From: Alteribacter aurantiacus DSM 18675
GTDB lineage: Bacteria > Bacillota > Bacilli > Bacillales > Salisediminibacteriaceae
Assembly: GCF_000429705.1 (NCBI RefSeq)
Contig: NZ_KE386941.1
Span: forward strand, 806,001-870,000
Reading direction: 5' to 3'
Length of the DNA: 64,000 nucleotides
In this document: positions 44,034 through 52,648 of the stretch, piece by piece
Layout: each line of letters begins with the position of its first letter
Numbering within the stretch: position 1 is the first letter of the stretch
Made by a program: the position numbers and the translations under genes
The notes under the pieces: model-generated
Databases searched by the model: none
What the model was told of the DNA's origin: nothing
Seen by the model: only the letters and a program-made list of their open reading frames with translations

Positions 44034-45380
44034 ATGAATAAACAAGTACGTACGAATATTCCAGGACCAAAGGGAAAAGAGCTTATGAAAAGACGGGACC
44101 ACCATATTCCGAAAGGACCGTTTAATACAGCACCAACATTTGCTTCTAAAGGGGAAGGGGCTATTTTAACAGATGTTGATGGAAATGAATTCATTGACTT
44201 TGCAGGTGCCATCGGCTCCTTAAATGTGGGCCATAGTCCTAAAGAGGTGGTAGATGCAATCAAAGCACAACTCGATGCATTTATCCATCCATGCTTTCAT
44301 GTCATGATGTACGAACCTTACATTGAATTAGCCGAAAAACTAAATGCTATTACACCTGGTGACCATTATAAAAAAACGTTCTTTTTAAATTCTGGAGCCG
44401 AGGCTGTTGAAAATGCAGTAAAATTGGCCCGAAAATACACGGGAAGAAAAGCCGTTATTTCATTTGAACGTGGTTTTCATGGCCGGACGTATATGGCAAT
44501 GAGTTTAACAAGTAAGGTGAAACCATACAAGTATGAGTTCGGTCCTTTTGTAGGAGAAACCTATAAATTACCTTATCCATATTATTACCGAAAGCCTGAA
44601 GGAATGAGCAATGAAGATGTGGATATAGAGTGCCTAAAGCGCCTAGAAACGTTCTTCTTGTCAGATGTATCTTATGAAGAAACGGCTGCAATCATATTAG
44701 AACCCGTTCAAGGTGAAGGGGGCTTTGTAGCACCGAGTAGGAAATTTATCCACGGTGTGAAGGAGATTTGTGAAAAATATGGAATAGTGTTTATAGCGGA
44801 TGAAGTTCAAACTGGATTCGGCAGAACGGGTGAAATGTTTGCGTGCGATCATTTTGACATCGTACCGGATCTTATGACCATGTCTAAGTCCATTGCTGCA
44901 GGTTTTCCCATAAGTGCTGTTACAGGACGTGCTGAGATTATGGATTCAGCCGGTATTGGAGAGATTGGTGGTACTTACGGGGGAAGCCCACTAGGTTGTG
45001 TATCTGCACTTGAAGTGATTCGTCTAATGGAGAGAGAGCAGTTGCCGAATAGAGCAAAAGCAATCGGGGAGACTGTGATGTCCGCTTTTTACAAGTGGCA
45101 TGAGCAATTTGAGGAAGTAGGGGACGTAAGAGGCTTAGGTGCTATGAACGCTATGGAAATCGTTTCGAATAGGAAAACAAAAGAACCAGACAAAGCATTA
45201 ACACAGACCATTATCCAAACATGTATTCAAAGAGGTTTACTCATTATGGGATCCGGCCTTTATGGAAATGTAATCAGAACCCTATCCCCACTTGTGATTA
45301 CAGATAAGCAACTGAATGAAGGGTTACATGTTTTGGAGAGTGTCTTAAGCGAAGTATGTACTCATCGTCAAAAGGAGTGA
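44034..45380 (+). CDS. gabT: 4-aminobutyrate aminotransferase
   Basis: 448 residues, class III PLP enzyme and paralogue of yodT. Motifs: FLNSGAEAVENAVKLAR, FERGFHGRTYMAM, LEPVQGEGGFVAP, FIADEVQTGFGRTG and the Lys in TMSKSIAAGFPISAV. These are close to GabT and would convert GABA plus 2-oxoglutarate to succinate semialdehyde. AAAGGAGGA is 6-8 bases before the ATG at 44034, just 4 bases after the yodQ stop. Confidence 0.87.
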   Translation: MNKQVRTNIPGPKGKELMKRRDHHIPKGPFNTAPTFASKGEGAILTDVDGNEFIDFAGAIGSLNVGHSPKEVVDAIKAQLDAFIHPCFHVMMYEPYIELAEKLNAITPGDHYKKTFFLNSGAEAVENAVKLARKYTGRKAVISFERGFHGRTYMAMSLTSKVKPYKYEFGPFVGETYKLPYPYYYRKPEGMSNEDVDIECLKRLETFFLSDVSYEETAAIILEPVQGEGGFVAPSRKFIHGVKEICEKYGIVFIADEVQTGFGRTGEMFACDHFDIVPDLMTMSKSIAAGFPISAVTGRAEIMDSAGIGEIGGTYGGSPLGCVSALEVIRLMEREQLPNRAKAIGETVMSAFYKWHEQFEEVGDVRGLGAMNAMEIVSNRKTKEPDKALTQTIIQTCIQRGLLIMGSGLYGNVIRTLSPLVITDKQLNEGLHVLESVLSEVCTHRQKE

Positions 45381-45386
45381 TTCGGT

Positions 45387-46805
45387 GTGAGAAAAAAGCT
45401 ATTTATCGGTGGAGAATGGATAGAAGGTACGTCATACCAAGAACTTACATCTCCCTATGATCATGAACGACTAGGTGAAATCCCTATGGCTTCAGTTGAA
45501 GAAACGAAAAGAGCAATTGAAAGCGCGTATCAAACTCGAAAAACACTACGTATCCTTCCCGCTCATCAAAGGGCGGAAATATTAGAGAATGTGAGTCGTT
45601 TACTTGAAGAGAACAGAGAAGAAGCAGCCCGACTGATTTGCCAAGAAGCAGCAAAACCGATTCAAACAGCCCGTACCGAAGTAGCAAGAACGATTATGAC
45701 TTATAAATTTGCGAGTGAAGAAGCTAGAAGAATAAAAAATGAAATGATTAATATGGATGCAGCCCCTGGAGGAGAGGGGAGAGTCGCCTATACGGTCCGT
45801 GAACCAGCTGGAGTTGTAGCTGCGATCACACCCTTTAATTTTCCTATGAATTTGGTTGCACATAAACTGGGGCCGGCTATTGCAGCGGGAAATCCCATCA
45901 TATTAAAACCGGCTTCTCAAACGCCGATGAGTGCTTATTTTATCGCTGAGCTGTTTGATAAGGCAGGATTGCCAAAAGGGGCATTAAACGTTATTACAGG
46001 TAAAGGAAGCGTTGTTGGAGAGACTTTGGTTACTGATGATCGGGTCAGTGTCATCACCTTCACAGGAAGCCCTGAAGTAGGCATTTCTCTTCGAAATAAA
46101 GCAGGACTTAAAAAAATGACGTTAGAGCTTGGGTCAAACAGTGCCGTCATTATCGATGAAGGTGTGAATGTAGAGGACATTGCAGACCGCCTTGTGTTAG
46201 GCGCGTTTGCTTATCAAGGTCAAGTATGTATTAGTCTTCAACGAATTTTTGTTCACGAAACGCTTAAAGAACAAGTGATTGATGCGATGAAAGAAAGGGC
46301 CAGTCGTTTGGTATATGGCCACCCTCTAGATGAAGCAACCGATGTTAGCGCGCTCATTACAAAGGATGACTGCAATCGAGTGATGAAGTGGATCGATGAA
46401 GCAAAAGAAGGTGGAGCAAGTGTCGTATGCGGAGGAACGCAAAAAGGAAATGTGGTCTTACCTACTATATTGGCAGATGCTCCGTTAGATTCATCCGTGT
46501 CCTGCGAAGAAGTATTCGGTCCTGTGGTGCACATAAACGCATTTTCAAAATGGGAAGAGGCCATAGAAGCTGTGAACAACTCTGACTTTGGCCTTCAAGC
46601 CGGTGTGTTTACGTTAGACATGAAAAAAGCCTTTCAAGCTTCGGAAGAGTTGGAAGTAGGTGGCGTACTTATTAATGACATTCCAACGTTCCGTGTTGAC
46701 CATATGCCCTATGGTGGTGTAAAAAAGAGCGGGTTCGGTCGTGAAGGAATTAAATACGCTATTGAAGAAATGACTGAATTGAAGCTCGTTTCATTTAAGA
46801 AATAA
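45387..46805 (+). CDS. Aldehyde dehydrogenase (succinate-semialdehyde type)
   Basis: 472 residues, NAD(P)-aldehyde dehydrogenase. Cofactor site: FNFPMNLVAHKLGPA, then ILKPASQTP and ITFTGSPEVG; the general base Glu in TLELGSNSA and catalytic Cys281 in GQVCISLQR. Position 6 bases after gabT suggests oxidation of succinate semialdehyde to succinate; subfamily by sequence alone is not certain. AAAAGGAGTGA precedes the GTG. Last gene of the yodT operon. Confidence 0.85.
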   Translation: MRKKLFIGGEWIEGTSYQELTSPYDHERLGEIPMASVEETKRAIESAYQTRKTLRILPAHQRAEILENVSRLLEENREEAARLICQEAAKPIQTARTEVARTIMTYKFASEEARRIKNEMINMDAAPGGEGRVAYTVREPAGVVAAITPFNFPMNLVAHKLGPAIAAGNPIILKPASQTPMSAYFIAELFDKAGLPKGALNVITGKGSVVGETLVTDDRVSVITFTGSPEVGISLRNKAGLKKMTLELGSNSAVIIDEGVNVEDIADRLVLGAFAYQGQVCISLQRIFVHETLKEQVIDAMKERASRLVYGHPLDEATDVSALITKDDCNRVMKWIDEAKEGGASVVCGGTQKGNVVLPTILADAPLDSSVSCEEVFGPVVHINAFSKWEEAIEAVNNSDFGLQAGVFTLDMKKAFQASEELEVGGVLINDIPTFRVDHMPYGGVKKSGFGREGIKYAIEEMTELKLVSFKK

Positions 46806-47043
46806 CGTTGTACAGAAGTGGTGTAAGGGATCCCTTCTAGTAAGTGAAGAATAGTAATCATCTAAATGCAAACAACCAACAGAAAAACGGGGTGTCGATC
46901 GAACGGGCGCCTCGTTTGATTCAATCAATAACAAAAGGTGAGAACCCTTTTAAAAGAGTTATCTTTATCTTCTACTGAAGGGATCTTACAAAGACGAAGA
47001 ACCTAGATCAAATACTACCATTGGGGAAGGGAGATTGATTTAC

Positions 47044-47832
47044 ATGGAAAATAAATGGGATTTTGACGAAAAAAACGACCGATTAGTCGCTTACCTGCCT
47101 TCTTTTACATACGATGATGAAGAAAAATTAAAAAAAGACCTTCAAGAAAAAACGAGAGGCAAACGGATTGTCTATACGACTTCGGAACACAAAGCAGCTC
47201 TTGAAAGTCAGGGGTTTGAACAAGAAGCTGTGACGAGTGGTTTTTTTGACGGAGAAATGGCGGTCATAATGACCCAATACGATAAAAAGGAAAGACAACA
47301 ATCTACTACATTAGAAGATAACAAAAGCATTCTTCAAGTCGTTCAAAACGATCGTAAAACGCTCACGCCATCCACCGTTTATCCGATCGGTATTGTTCAA
47401 GAAGAGGAGCTATCTTCTCTTGCGAAGCTTTATAAAAAGGTTTTTCCAAAGTACCCTACAAATGTGTTTGAAGTGGAAGCGTTAAAAGAAGCCATTCGCA
47501 CCGACTACATGTTTGTTGTAGCTAAAAATGGAGATGAAGTCATTGCTGCTGCATCTGCGATGAGAACCGGTTATAACAGTGCCGAAGTTACAGATTGTGC
47601 CGTTAATCCTGAATATAGAGGAAAACAACTGCTGCACATTTTGATTGAAGACCTAGAGAAAAGTTGCAAGAAGGAAGGCATTTACAACCTATTCTCAATT
47701 ACACGTGCCCGTTCGACTGGAATGAACATGACAGTCAAACGACTCGGATATGATTATGAAGGTACACTAGTGAACAACTGTATCATAACGAGTGGATTTG
47801 AGGATATGAACGTGTGGAGTAAATCACTATAA
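47044..47832 (+). CDS. ablB: Beta-lysine N6-acetyltransferase
   Basis: 262 residues. The C-terminal half (about 115-240) is a GNAT fold with FVVAKNGDEVIAAASAM, TDCAVNPEYRGKQLL and the A-motif region; the N-terminal half is specific to AblB/YodP (KIVYTT-type strand, SGFFDGEMAVIM). It makes N6-acetyl-beta-lysine from the KamA product, which is a compatible solute in some archaea and a catabolic intermediate in the B. subtilis yod cluster. It stands 238 bases after the yod operon; AAGGGAGA precedes the ATG. Confidence 0.86.
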   Translation: MENKWDFDEKNDRLVAYLPSFTYDDEEKLKKDLQEKTRGKRIVYTTSEHKAALESQGFEQEAVTSGFFDGEMAVIMTQYDKKERQQSTTLEDNKSILQVVQNDRKTLTPSTVYPIGIVQEEELSSLAKLYKKVFPKYPTNVFEVEALKEAIRTDYMFVVAKNGDEVIAAASAMRTGYNSAEVTDCAVNPEYRGKQLLHILIEDLEKSCKKEGIYNLFSITRARSTGMNMTVKRLGYDYEGTLVNNCIITSGFEDMNVWSKSL

Positions 47833-47837
47833 AGAAA

Positions 47838-47881
47838 CCTAACGACCAAAATGGTAACGGGTTTACTTCAGAGGTGCAAAC
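47838..47881 (+). repeat. Inverted boundary repeat, left
   Basis: About 44 bp beginning CCTAACGACCAAAATGG and ending GAGGTGCAAAC, matched in reverse at 49122-49167 with about 6-8 differences. It lies right after the ablB stop. The two repeats bound a 1.24-kb AT-rich segment. Confidence 0.65.
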
Positions 47882-48221
47882 AAGCCGTTCACAAGCAAAA
47901 ACACATGCATTTTCTGCTGTAAATCGCATGTGTCTTTTGTTGTTATATCAGTGTTTTAACGTTAAATAGAGATGAAATCACACATAAATTCACAACCCTA
48001 TTCACATAGGTGGAAATAAATATTTCCTTGTTGTGATTCTCATGTGAATCCCTATGTCATAGGGAAGGTTTTGGATATTTATGTTAAAAAAATGAAAGGA
48101 AAATAAAGACTTTGTCCAGCAATGCACTTAAACTAACGGGGAGGGAGAATCCTTAAAGAAGGAATTTTTTGGACTATAGAATAATGCTACAAATAGCAAA
48201 ATTAAATAAGAAGGTGAAGAA
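47882..48221. other. AT-rich non-coding segment
   Basis: No credible ORF. A palindrome GGAAATAAATATTTCC lies at about 48012-48027, and CATAGG/CCTATG words recur around it. Base composition is clearly lower in GC than the flanking genes. Confidence 0.4.
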
Positions 48222-48311
48222 ATGAATATTAGGTTAGAAAAGGCAACCAATAATGATGCACAATCTATTTTTGATATTCATGTCAAGGCATTTATGCCAT
48301 TGTTGATTAAA
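48222..48311 (+). pseudogene. Truncated, frameshifted GNAT acetyltransferase remnant
   Basis: From an ATG with AAGAAGGTGAAG upstream, 29 codons read as the N-terminus of a GNAT acetyltransferase (RLEKATNNDAQSIFDIHVKAF). The family continues with PLL-K-YQD; here that sequence appears only in the +1 frame for four codons and then both frames stop. The rest of the gene is missing. It is therefore a decayed gene fragment. Confidence 0.6.
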
Positions 48312-48412
48312 TAACAAGGGGCAGTGCAGAATATATTTTGTGAAAAATATTTCTTTTTTAGACGCTCGATAAAATCAAGATTTAATTAAATTAAATATAG
48401 GGGCGAAGATTA

Positions 48413-48805
48413 ATGGAATATAGTAATAAGCAACTAGCTTGTTTTTTTCTATTTATTCTAAATGTTGGTTTCCTATTTTTACTAGATAGAATATTAAAAG
48501 AGTATGAAGATTTTTTTGAGTATTTATGGTTTCTAAATTCATTTCGTTTTTGTTTTCTTATTTCATTAGTAATTTTCTTGGTAATAGCTCTATTGACTAA
48601 CAAAAGCACAGCTATCGGTTATATATGTGCAGGCTTATTAGTTTTTCTTGTTACGGCTGCATTTCTCGAGGGATATGTAATCATTGTGTATCTATTATTT
48701 TATTTTAATTCAGTAATAGGAGCTTCTTGCGGAATAGGGCTTGCATGGCTTTATCGTAGAAAAACTAAAAATGCAGATCAAAATGATAAGCCTAAAGAAA
48801 TATAA
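48413..48805 (+). CDS. Four-helix membrane protein, AT-rich
   Basis: 130 residues with four membrane helices (ACFFLFILNVGFLFLLD, FCFLISLVIFLVIALLT, GYICAGLLVFLVTAAFL, VIIVYLLFYFNSV) and a charged tail (RRKTKNADQNDKPKEI). AGGGGCG lies about 9 bases before the ATG. Codon use is AT-rich, unlike the lysine genes either side. I do not recognise a family. It lies in the segment bounded by inverted repeats and may be acquired DNA. Confidence 0.6.
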   Translation: MEYSNKQLACFFLFILNVGFLFLLDRILKEYEDFFEYLWFLNSFRFCFLISLVIFLVIALLTNKSTAIGYICAGLLVFLVTAAFLEGYVIIVYLLFYFNSVIGASCGIGLAWLYRRKTKNADQNDKPKEI

Positions 48806-49121
48806 AGTACAAATTTCTACTCGACTAGTGTAATAAGAAAAAATACGAGAAAAACATTATAATTAGTGTATAAAAAAGCACAGATAGTTGTTAAAGACAT
48901 TGAAGATTAATTACTGATGAAGATGGAGGGATTTGGTTTGGTTTATTGTTGAAATATAAAATACATTCTTCAACTAAAGGGTAAGCGTTAGTGCAATAAG
49001 CAAACATAAAAATAATGGCACGAAGACTCGGTTCTTCGTGCCATTTTAATATGCGAATTACACGGTGATTTTAATTGCGAAAGATGTGTGATTTAGCGTG
49101 TGAATTCGTCAGCGATTTCGC
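48806..49121. other. Gene-free AT-rich DNA with possible decayed ORF
   Basis: No intact gene. Around 48895-48984 a readable 23-codon stretch (DEDGGIWFGLLLKYK, ending in a stop) looks like the end of a lost protein, with a frameshift and stops before it. A hairpin follows at 49014-49045. Confidence 0.35.
49014..49045 (+). terminator. Hairpin, likely terminator
   Basis: AATGGCACGAAGA (49014-49026) pairs perfectly with TCTTCGTGCCATT (49033-49045), followed by TTAAT. Confidence 0.6.
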
Positions 49122-49167
49122 GTTTTGTACCTCTCAAGTAAACCCGTTACCAAAATGGTCGTTGGGC
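49122..49167 (-). repeat. Inverted boundary repeat, right
   Basis: Reverse copy of 47838-47881. It ends just before the YokU-type stop codon, with GGGC and T6 at its edge, so it may also act as a weak terminator. Confidence 0.65.
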
Positions 49168-49171
49168 TTTT

Positions 49172-49450
49172 TTAGCGATCAAAATTAAAGTAATTCTTTT
49201 TTAGGAATTTTGGTTGGCTCATAAGTGTTTGATATGAGAAACTCATGTCGAGCTTCTTCGTATCGATGAGCATGAATTGATCTTCAATGTCTGAGATTTT
49301 TTCTTCTTCAATATAAACCATGTCACAATCAGGGCATTTGACTGATGGCACTTGAGTAATTTCTACAGCACGACTTCCATCGGGAAGCTCCCAGTAGGCT
49401 GACTCCAAACTGTGAATGGCATGATCTAATTCGCACCATTTACATTTCAT
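49172..49450 (-). CDS. YokU-family zinc-finger protein
   Basis: 92 residues. Four Cys arranged as CKWC near the N-terminus and CPDC at about 38-41 fit the YgiT/YokU-type zinc ribbon (MKCKWCELDHAIHSLE, VKCPDCDMVYIEEE). GGAGGTG precedes the ATG. It is encoded 16 bases after kamA, so it belongs to the same transcript. Its function is unknown; the pairing with kamA is recurrent in Bacillus in my recollection. Confidence 0.78.
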   Translation of the reverse strand: MKCKWCELDHAIHSLESAYWELPDGSRAVEITQVPSVKCPDCDMVYIEEEKISDIEDQFMLIDTKKLDMSFSYQTLMSQPKFLKKNYFNFDR

Positions 49451-49466
49451 ATAAACACCTCCTGAG

Positions 49467-50876
49467 TTACGCTTCTTCTCGTTTGTCTGATTTTTCTTCG
49501 TACATCTTTTGCTCTTTTAAGAATTTGCGCTCTTTCATCTGATCTCTTTTTTCACGTTGATCTTTTAATGTCCGGTGTTCCTCGTTTTGTTCGTAAGTTT
49601 TACGACGTTCAAGACGCTTTAAACCCTCAGGTGTGATGGCACTTTTTTCATCATTTAGTAACGCTGAAATACCAATACGCGGTTCATCTTTCTTTTTATA
49701 ATATTCATAGAAATAATCGTCAGCAGTGTCTGGAACATACCCCTTCGGTTCCGGATACGTAGAAATAACACCTTCGAAGTTTCTTAACACCACTTTGTCA
49801 TGGCTTTGTGAAATTAAATAGTTCGGTTGAAGGGTAATCTTACCTCCTCCGCCTGGTGCATCAACAACGAATGCAGGTACAGCATAGCCAGAAGTGTGGC
49901 CTCTTAATCCTTCAATGATTTCAAGCCCTTTTGACACAGGGGCTCTGAAATGACCGATTCCTTCACTTAGGTCACACTGATAAATATAGTATGGGCGCAC
50001 GCGAATTTTGACGAGGTCATGCATGAGTTTTTTCATAATATCAACACTGTCGTTAATACCTTTTAAAATTACAGCTTGGTTTCCAACAGGAACACCTGCA
50101 TTGGCGAGCATTTCACACGCTCGTTTGGACTCCTCTGTAATTTCCAAGCTTGTGTTGAAGTGAGTATTCAACCATATAGGGTGGTATTTTTTTAAGATAC
50201 TACAGAGGTTCTCTGTAATTCGTTGAGGAAATACGACTGGTGCACGAGTTCCAATTCGGATAATCTCAACATGATCAATTTCTCTTAAATTCTTGAGCAC
50301 ATACTCAAGAATTTGGTCATTGATTAAAAGTCCGTCTCCACCCGAAATGAGCACATCGCGAACTTCTGGATTGGATGCAATGTATTGAATTGCCCCGTCT
50401 AGTTGTTTTTTTGGTACACCCATTCCGATTTGTCCCGAGAAGCGTCTTCTCGTACAATAGCGGCAGTACATAGAGCATTGATTCGTGACTAAGAATAAAA
50501 CACGATCCGGATATCTGTGCGTTAATCCTGGAACAGGGGAGTCGTCATCCTCTGATAAAGGATCTTCCATATCGTACTTGGATTTTTCAATTTCTTTGGA
50601 GATTGGTACACTTTGCATACGGATCGGACATCGAGGGTCATCTGGGTTCATTAAAGACGCGTAATATGGCGTAATGTTCAATGGAATTGTTTTTGTAGAT
50701 ATTTTTACCCCTGCTTCTTCGTCTGGGGTGAGGTTGATCACTTTTTTCAGGTCATCAAGCGTGCGGATTGTATTGGTCAGTTGCCAAATCCAGTCGTTCC
50801 ATTTCTCCTCGGGTACATCTTTCCATAACTCGATCTCTTTCCAATGTCTTTTAGGTTTGTAAAGGTCCATTTTCAT
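49467..50876 (-). CDS. kamA: L-lysine 2,3-aminomutase
   Basis: 469 residues, radical SAM and PLP enzyme converting L-lysine to beta-lysine. The cluster motif CSMYCRYCTRRR (CxxxCxxC) is at about residue 140, followed by the SAM motif ISGGDGLL and the PLP Lys region GGGGKITLQPNYL. The tail (about 400-469) is Glu/Lys/Arg-rich. ATG at 50876 has GGGAGG 9 bases upstream; the longer frame to 50906 would run through the promoter start site. YokU-type gene follows in the operon. Confidence 0.94.
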   Translation of the reverse strand: MKMDLYKPKRHWKEIELWKDVPEEKWNDWIWQLTNTIRTLDDLKKVINLTPDEEAGVKISTKTIPLNITPYYASLMNPDDPRCPIRMQSVPISKEIEKSKYDMEDPLSEDDDSPVPGLTHRYPDRVLFLVTNQCSMYCRYCTRRRFSGQIGMGVPKKQLDGAIQYIASNPEVRDVLISGGDGLLINDQILEYVLKNLREIDHVEIIRIGTRAPVVFPQRITENLCSILKKYHPIWLNTHFNTSLEITEESKRACEMLANAGVPVGNQAVILKGINDSVDIMKKLMHDLVKIRVRPYYIYQCDLSEGIGHFRAPVSKGLEIIEGLRGHTSGYAVPAFVVDAPGGGGKITLQPNYLISQSHDKVVLRNFEGVISTYPEPKGYVPDTADDYFYEYYKKKDEPRIGISALLNDEKSAITPEGLKRLERRKTYEQNEEHRTLKDQREKRDQMKERKFLKEQKMYEEKSDKREEA

Positions 50877-50916
50877 AAGGTATTTCCTCCCACAAAATAT
50901 TCTCATGTATTAGTTA

Positions 50917-50934
50917 ATGCAAAAGCCGTGCCAA
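50917..50934 (-). promoter_or_regulatory. Sigma-54 (SigL) promoter of kamA
   Basis: On the minus strand the sequence is TTGGCACGGCTTTTGCAT: TGGCAC-N5-TTGCA with the GG and GC pairs 10 bases apart, a consensus match. The start is expected near 50907, giving a leader of about 30 bases with the kamA ribosome site. Confidence 0.85.
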
Positions 50935-51010
50935 GTGCATCTTGTAATTTAAATTCTCCTAAACCTTTGTGCAGTAAGAAGATGGAAAGGTGCATCTCAT
51001 AAACAACTAA

Positions 51011-51040
51011 TAAGAGGTGCCTAATTTTAGGCACCTCTTA
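51011..51040. promoter_or_regulatory. 14-bp inverted repeat, possible activator site or terminator
   Basis: TAAGAGGTGCCTAA and TTAGGCACCTCTTA are perfect arms separated by two bases. The centre lies about 118 bp upstream of the expected kamA start, the usual distance for a sigma-54 activator site. It also covers the stop codon of the activator gene, so it may instead end that gene; U-rich sequence after it on the minus strand is weak. Confidence 0.5.
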
Positions 51041-52432
51041 AGGTTTAACAAGATTATATTTAATGAGCTTGTACTGTAATGTTTGTCTTGGAATGTTTAA
51101 TAAGAGGGCCGCTCTTTTTACATTTCCACCTGTTTCTTGCAGAGTTTCTTGGATCATTTGTGCTTCATATGCGTCTACTTTTTCTTTTAGAGACGACGTG
51201 GTGGAGGTGTGCGGAAGGTGTGCTTTTTGTATGTGAAAAGGGAGGTCTTCATAGGTGATGTGTTCATCAGCGATATTCATGGCAGCCTCGATGGCATGCT
51301 TTAACTCCCGCACATTTCCTGGCCACAAATAGGATTTAAGAGATTGTAAGGCTTTATTATCGATTTTTGATACGAGTTTATTGAATTTAAAATTATATGT
51401 CGATATGAAGTGATCAACCAGAAGCGGGATATCACTCTTGCGCTTACGTAAAGGTGGTAACTCCAATGGTACAACGTTCAATCGATAGTATAGGTCCGGA
51501 CGCATAAGCTTCTTTTGCAAAAGGTCTTCAGGATTTTCGTTGGTTGCTGCAATAATTCGAACATCTGTTGAAAAACTTCTATTGGATCCGACCCTTCTTA
51601 CGATACCGTCTTCAAGAACGCGTAATAACTTGGCTTGTAGTTCCATAGGAAGCGTCTGGACTTCATCTAAAAATAATGTTCCACCGTGGGCTAGTTCAAA
51701 GAAACCTTCACGTTCTTCAGCACCTGTAAAACTTCCCTTAACCGTTCCGAACAAAATACTTTCTAATAATGTAGCAGGTATGGCAGCACAATTTTGAGAA
51801 ATGAATGGTCGGTTTCTCCTTGGTGAATGATTGTGTATAGCTTGAACGAGGAGTTCCTTTCCAGTACCTGTTTCACCGTATACAAAAACAGGGGAATTGG
51901 TCTTTGCCACTTTCTTTGCTTGTTTTTTAATTTGAACAATCTCATTTGATTGTGACAGGATATGATCAAACTCGAAAGACACTTTGTCATGAGTCATTTG
52001 TTTTGCTTTTGTGGAGCGATCGTCAATCTTTGCTTGTAAGTCTAGGAGCTTAAGTGAAAGGTCTTTAACACGACTCATATCTTTTGCAATTTCAACAGAC
52101 CCAATTAATTTGTGCGCTACGAATATAGGAATGGTGGTATTTACAGTGTCTATGAGTTGTCCTTTCATATTTCTGTATGTTTGGTGTTGGTTAAAGATTG
52201 GCTCCCCGGTTTTCATTACTTTGATTAAGGTGCTGGTTTCTTCTTTTAAGGAAGGAAAAACAGACAAAAGAGGTTTACCGATCACATCTGATACGTTTAG
52301 ACCGTCATGGTCGGCTGCGATTTGGTTGTAGTAGATGGTTTTTGCATCTTGATCGATGACGTGAATCCCTTCATCTATACTATTCAAAATGGCTTTAAGC
52401 ATCTCATTTGTATCTGTTTGGGTATAAAACAA
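51038..52432 (-). CDS. Sigma-54-dependent activator, PAS + AAA+ + Fis HTH
   Basis: 464 residues. A PAS domain (about 5-115; ILNSIDEGIHVIDQDAKTI) is followed by a short coiled coil, an AAA+ domain (GETGTGKE Walker A, GSFTGA loop for sigma-54 contact, GGTLFLDEV Walker B) and a Fis-type HTH (GGNVKRAALLLNIPRQTLQYKL). It resembles RocR/BkdR-type activators. TTG at 52432 has AAAGGGGG 8-10 bases upstream. Its gene ends just before the kamA sigma-54 promoter, which it most likely controls. Confidence 0.9.
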   Translation of the reverse strand: MFYTQTDTNEMLKAILNSIDEGIHVIDQDAKTIYYNQIAADHDGLNVSDVIGKPLLSVFPSLKEETSTLIKVMKTGEPIFNQHQTYRNMKGQLIDTVNTTIPIFVAHKLIGSVEIAKDMSRVKDLSLKLLDLQAKIDDRSTKAKQMTHDKVSFEFDHILSQSNEIVQIKKQAKKVAKTNSPVFVYGETGTGKELLVQAIHNHSPRRNRPFISQNCAAIPATLLESILFGTVKGSFTGAEEREGFFELAHGGTLFLDEVQTLPMELQAKLLRVLEDGIVRRVGSNRSFSTDVRIIAATNENPEDLLQKKLMRPDLYYRLNVVPLELPPLRKRKSDIPLLVDHFISTYNFKFNKLVSKIDNKALQSLKSYLWPGNVRELKHAIEAAMNIADEHITYEDLPFHIQKAHLPHTSTTSSLKEKVDAYEAQMIQETLQETGGNVKRAALLLNIPRQTLQYKLIKYNLVKP

Positions 52433-52466
52433 GGACAACGCCCCCTTTAGGTGCCGGTTTTTTTGT

Positions 52467-52490
52467 AATGTGCTGAATTTTCAGCACATT
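52467..52490. promoter_or_regulatory. 11-bp inverted repeat before the activator gene
   Basis: AATGTGCTGAA and TTCAGCACATT, perfect arms, two-base gap, 35 bases before the activator start. It may be an operator for self-control. Confidence 0.4.
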
Positions 52491-52648
52491 TTAAGTGTAA
52501 TGGTCCTTTAAAGAAATTGCAATAAAAGTTTCCAAAAAATTGATTTGTTACTATAAATCAACTAATGAAAAAAGAACGAAGGACACGTTACGATAATAAG
52601 TGTCATTTAGACACAGAAACATTGTTTATTCAAGGAGGTATTTATTTT

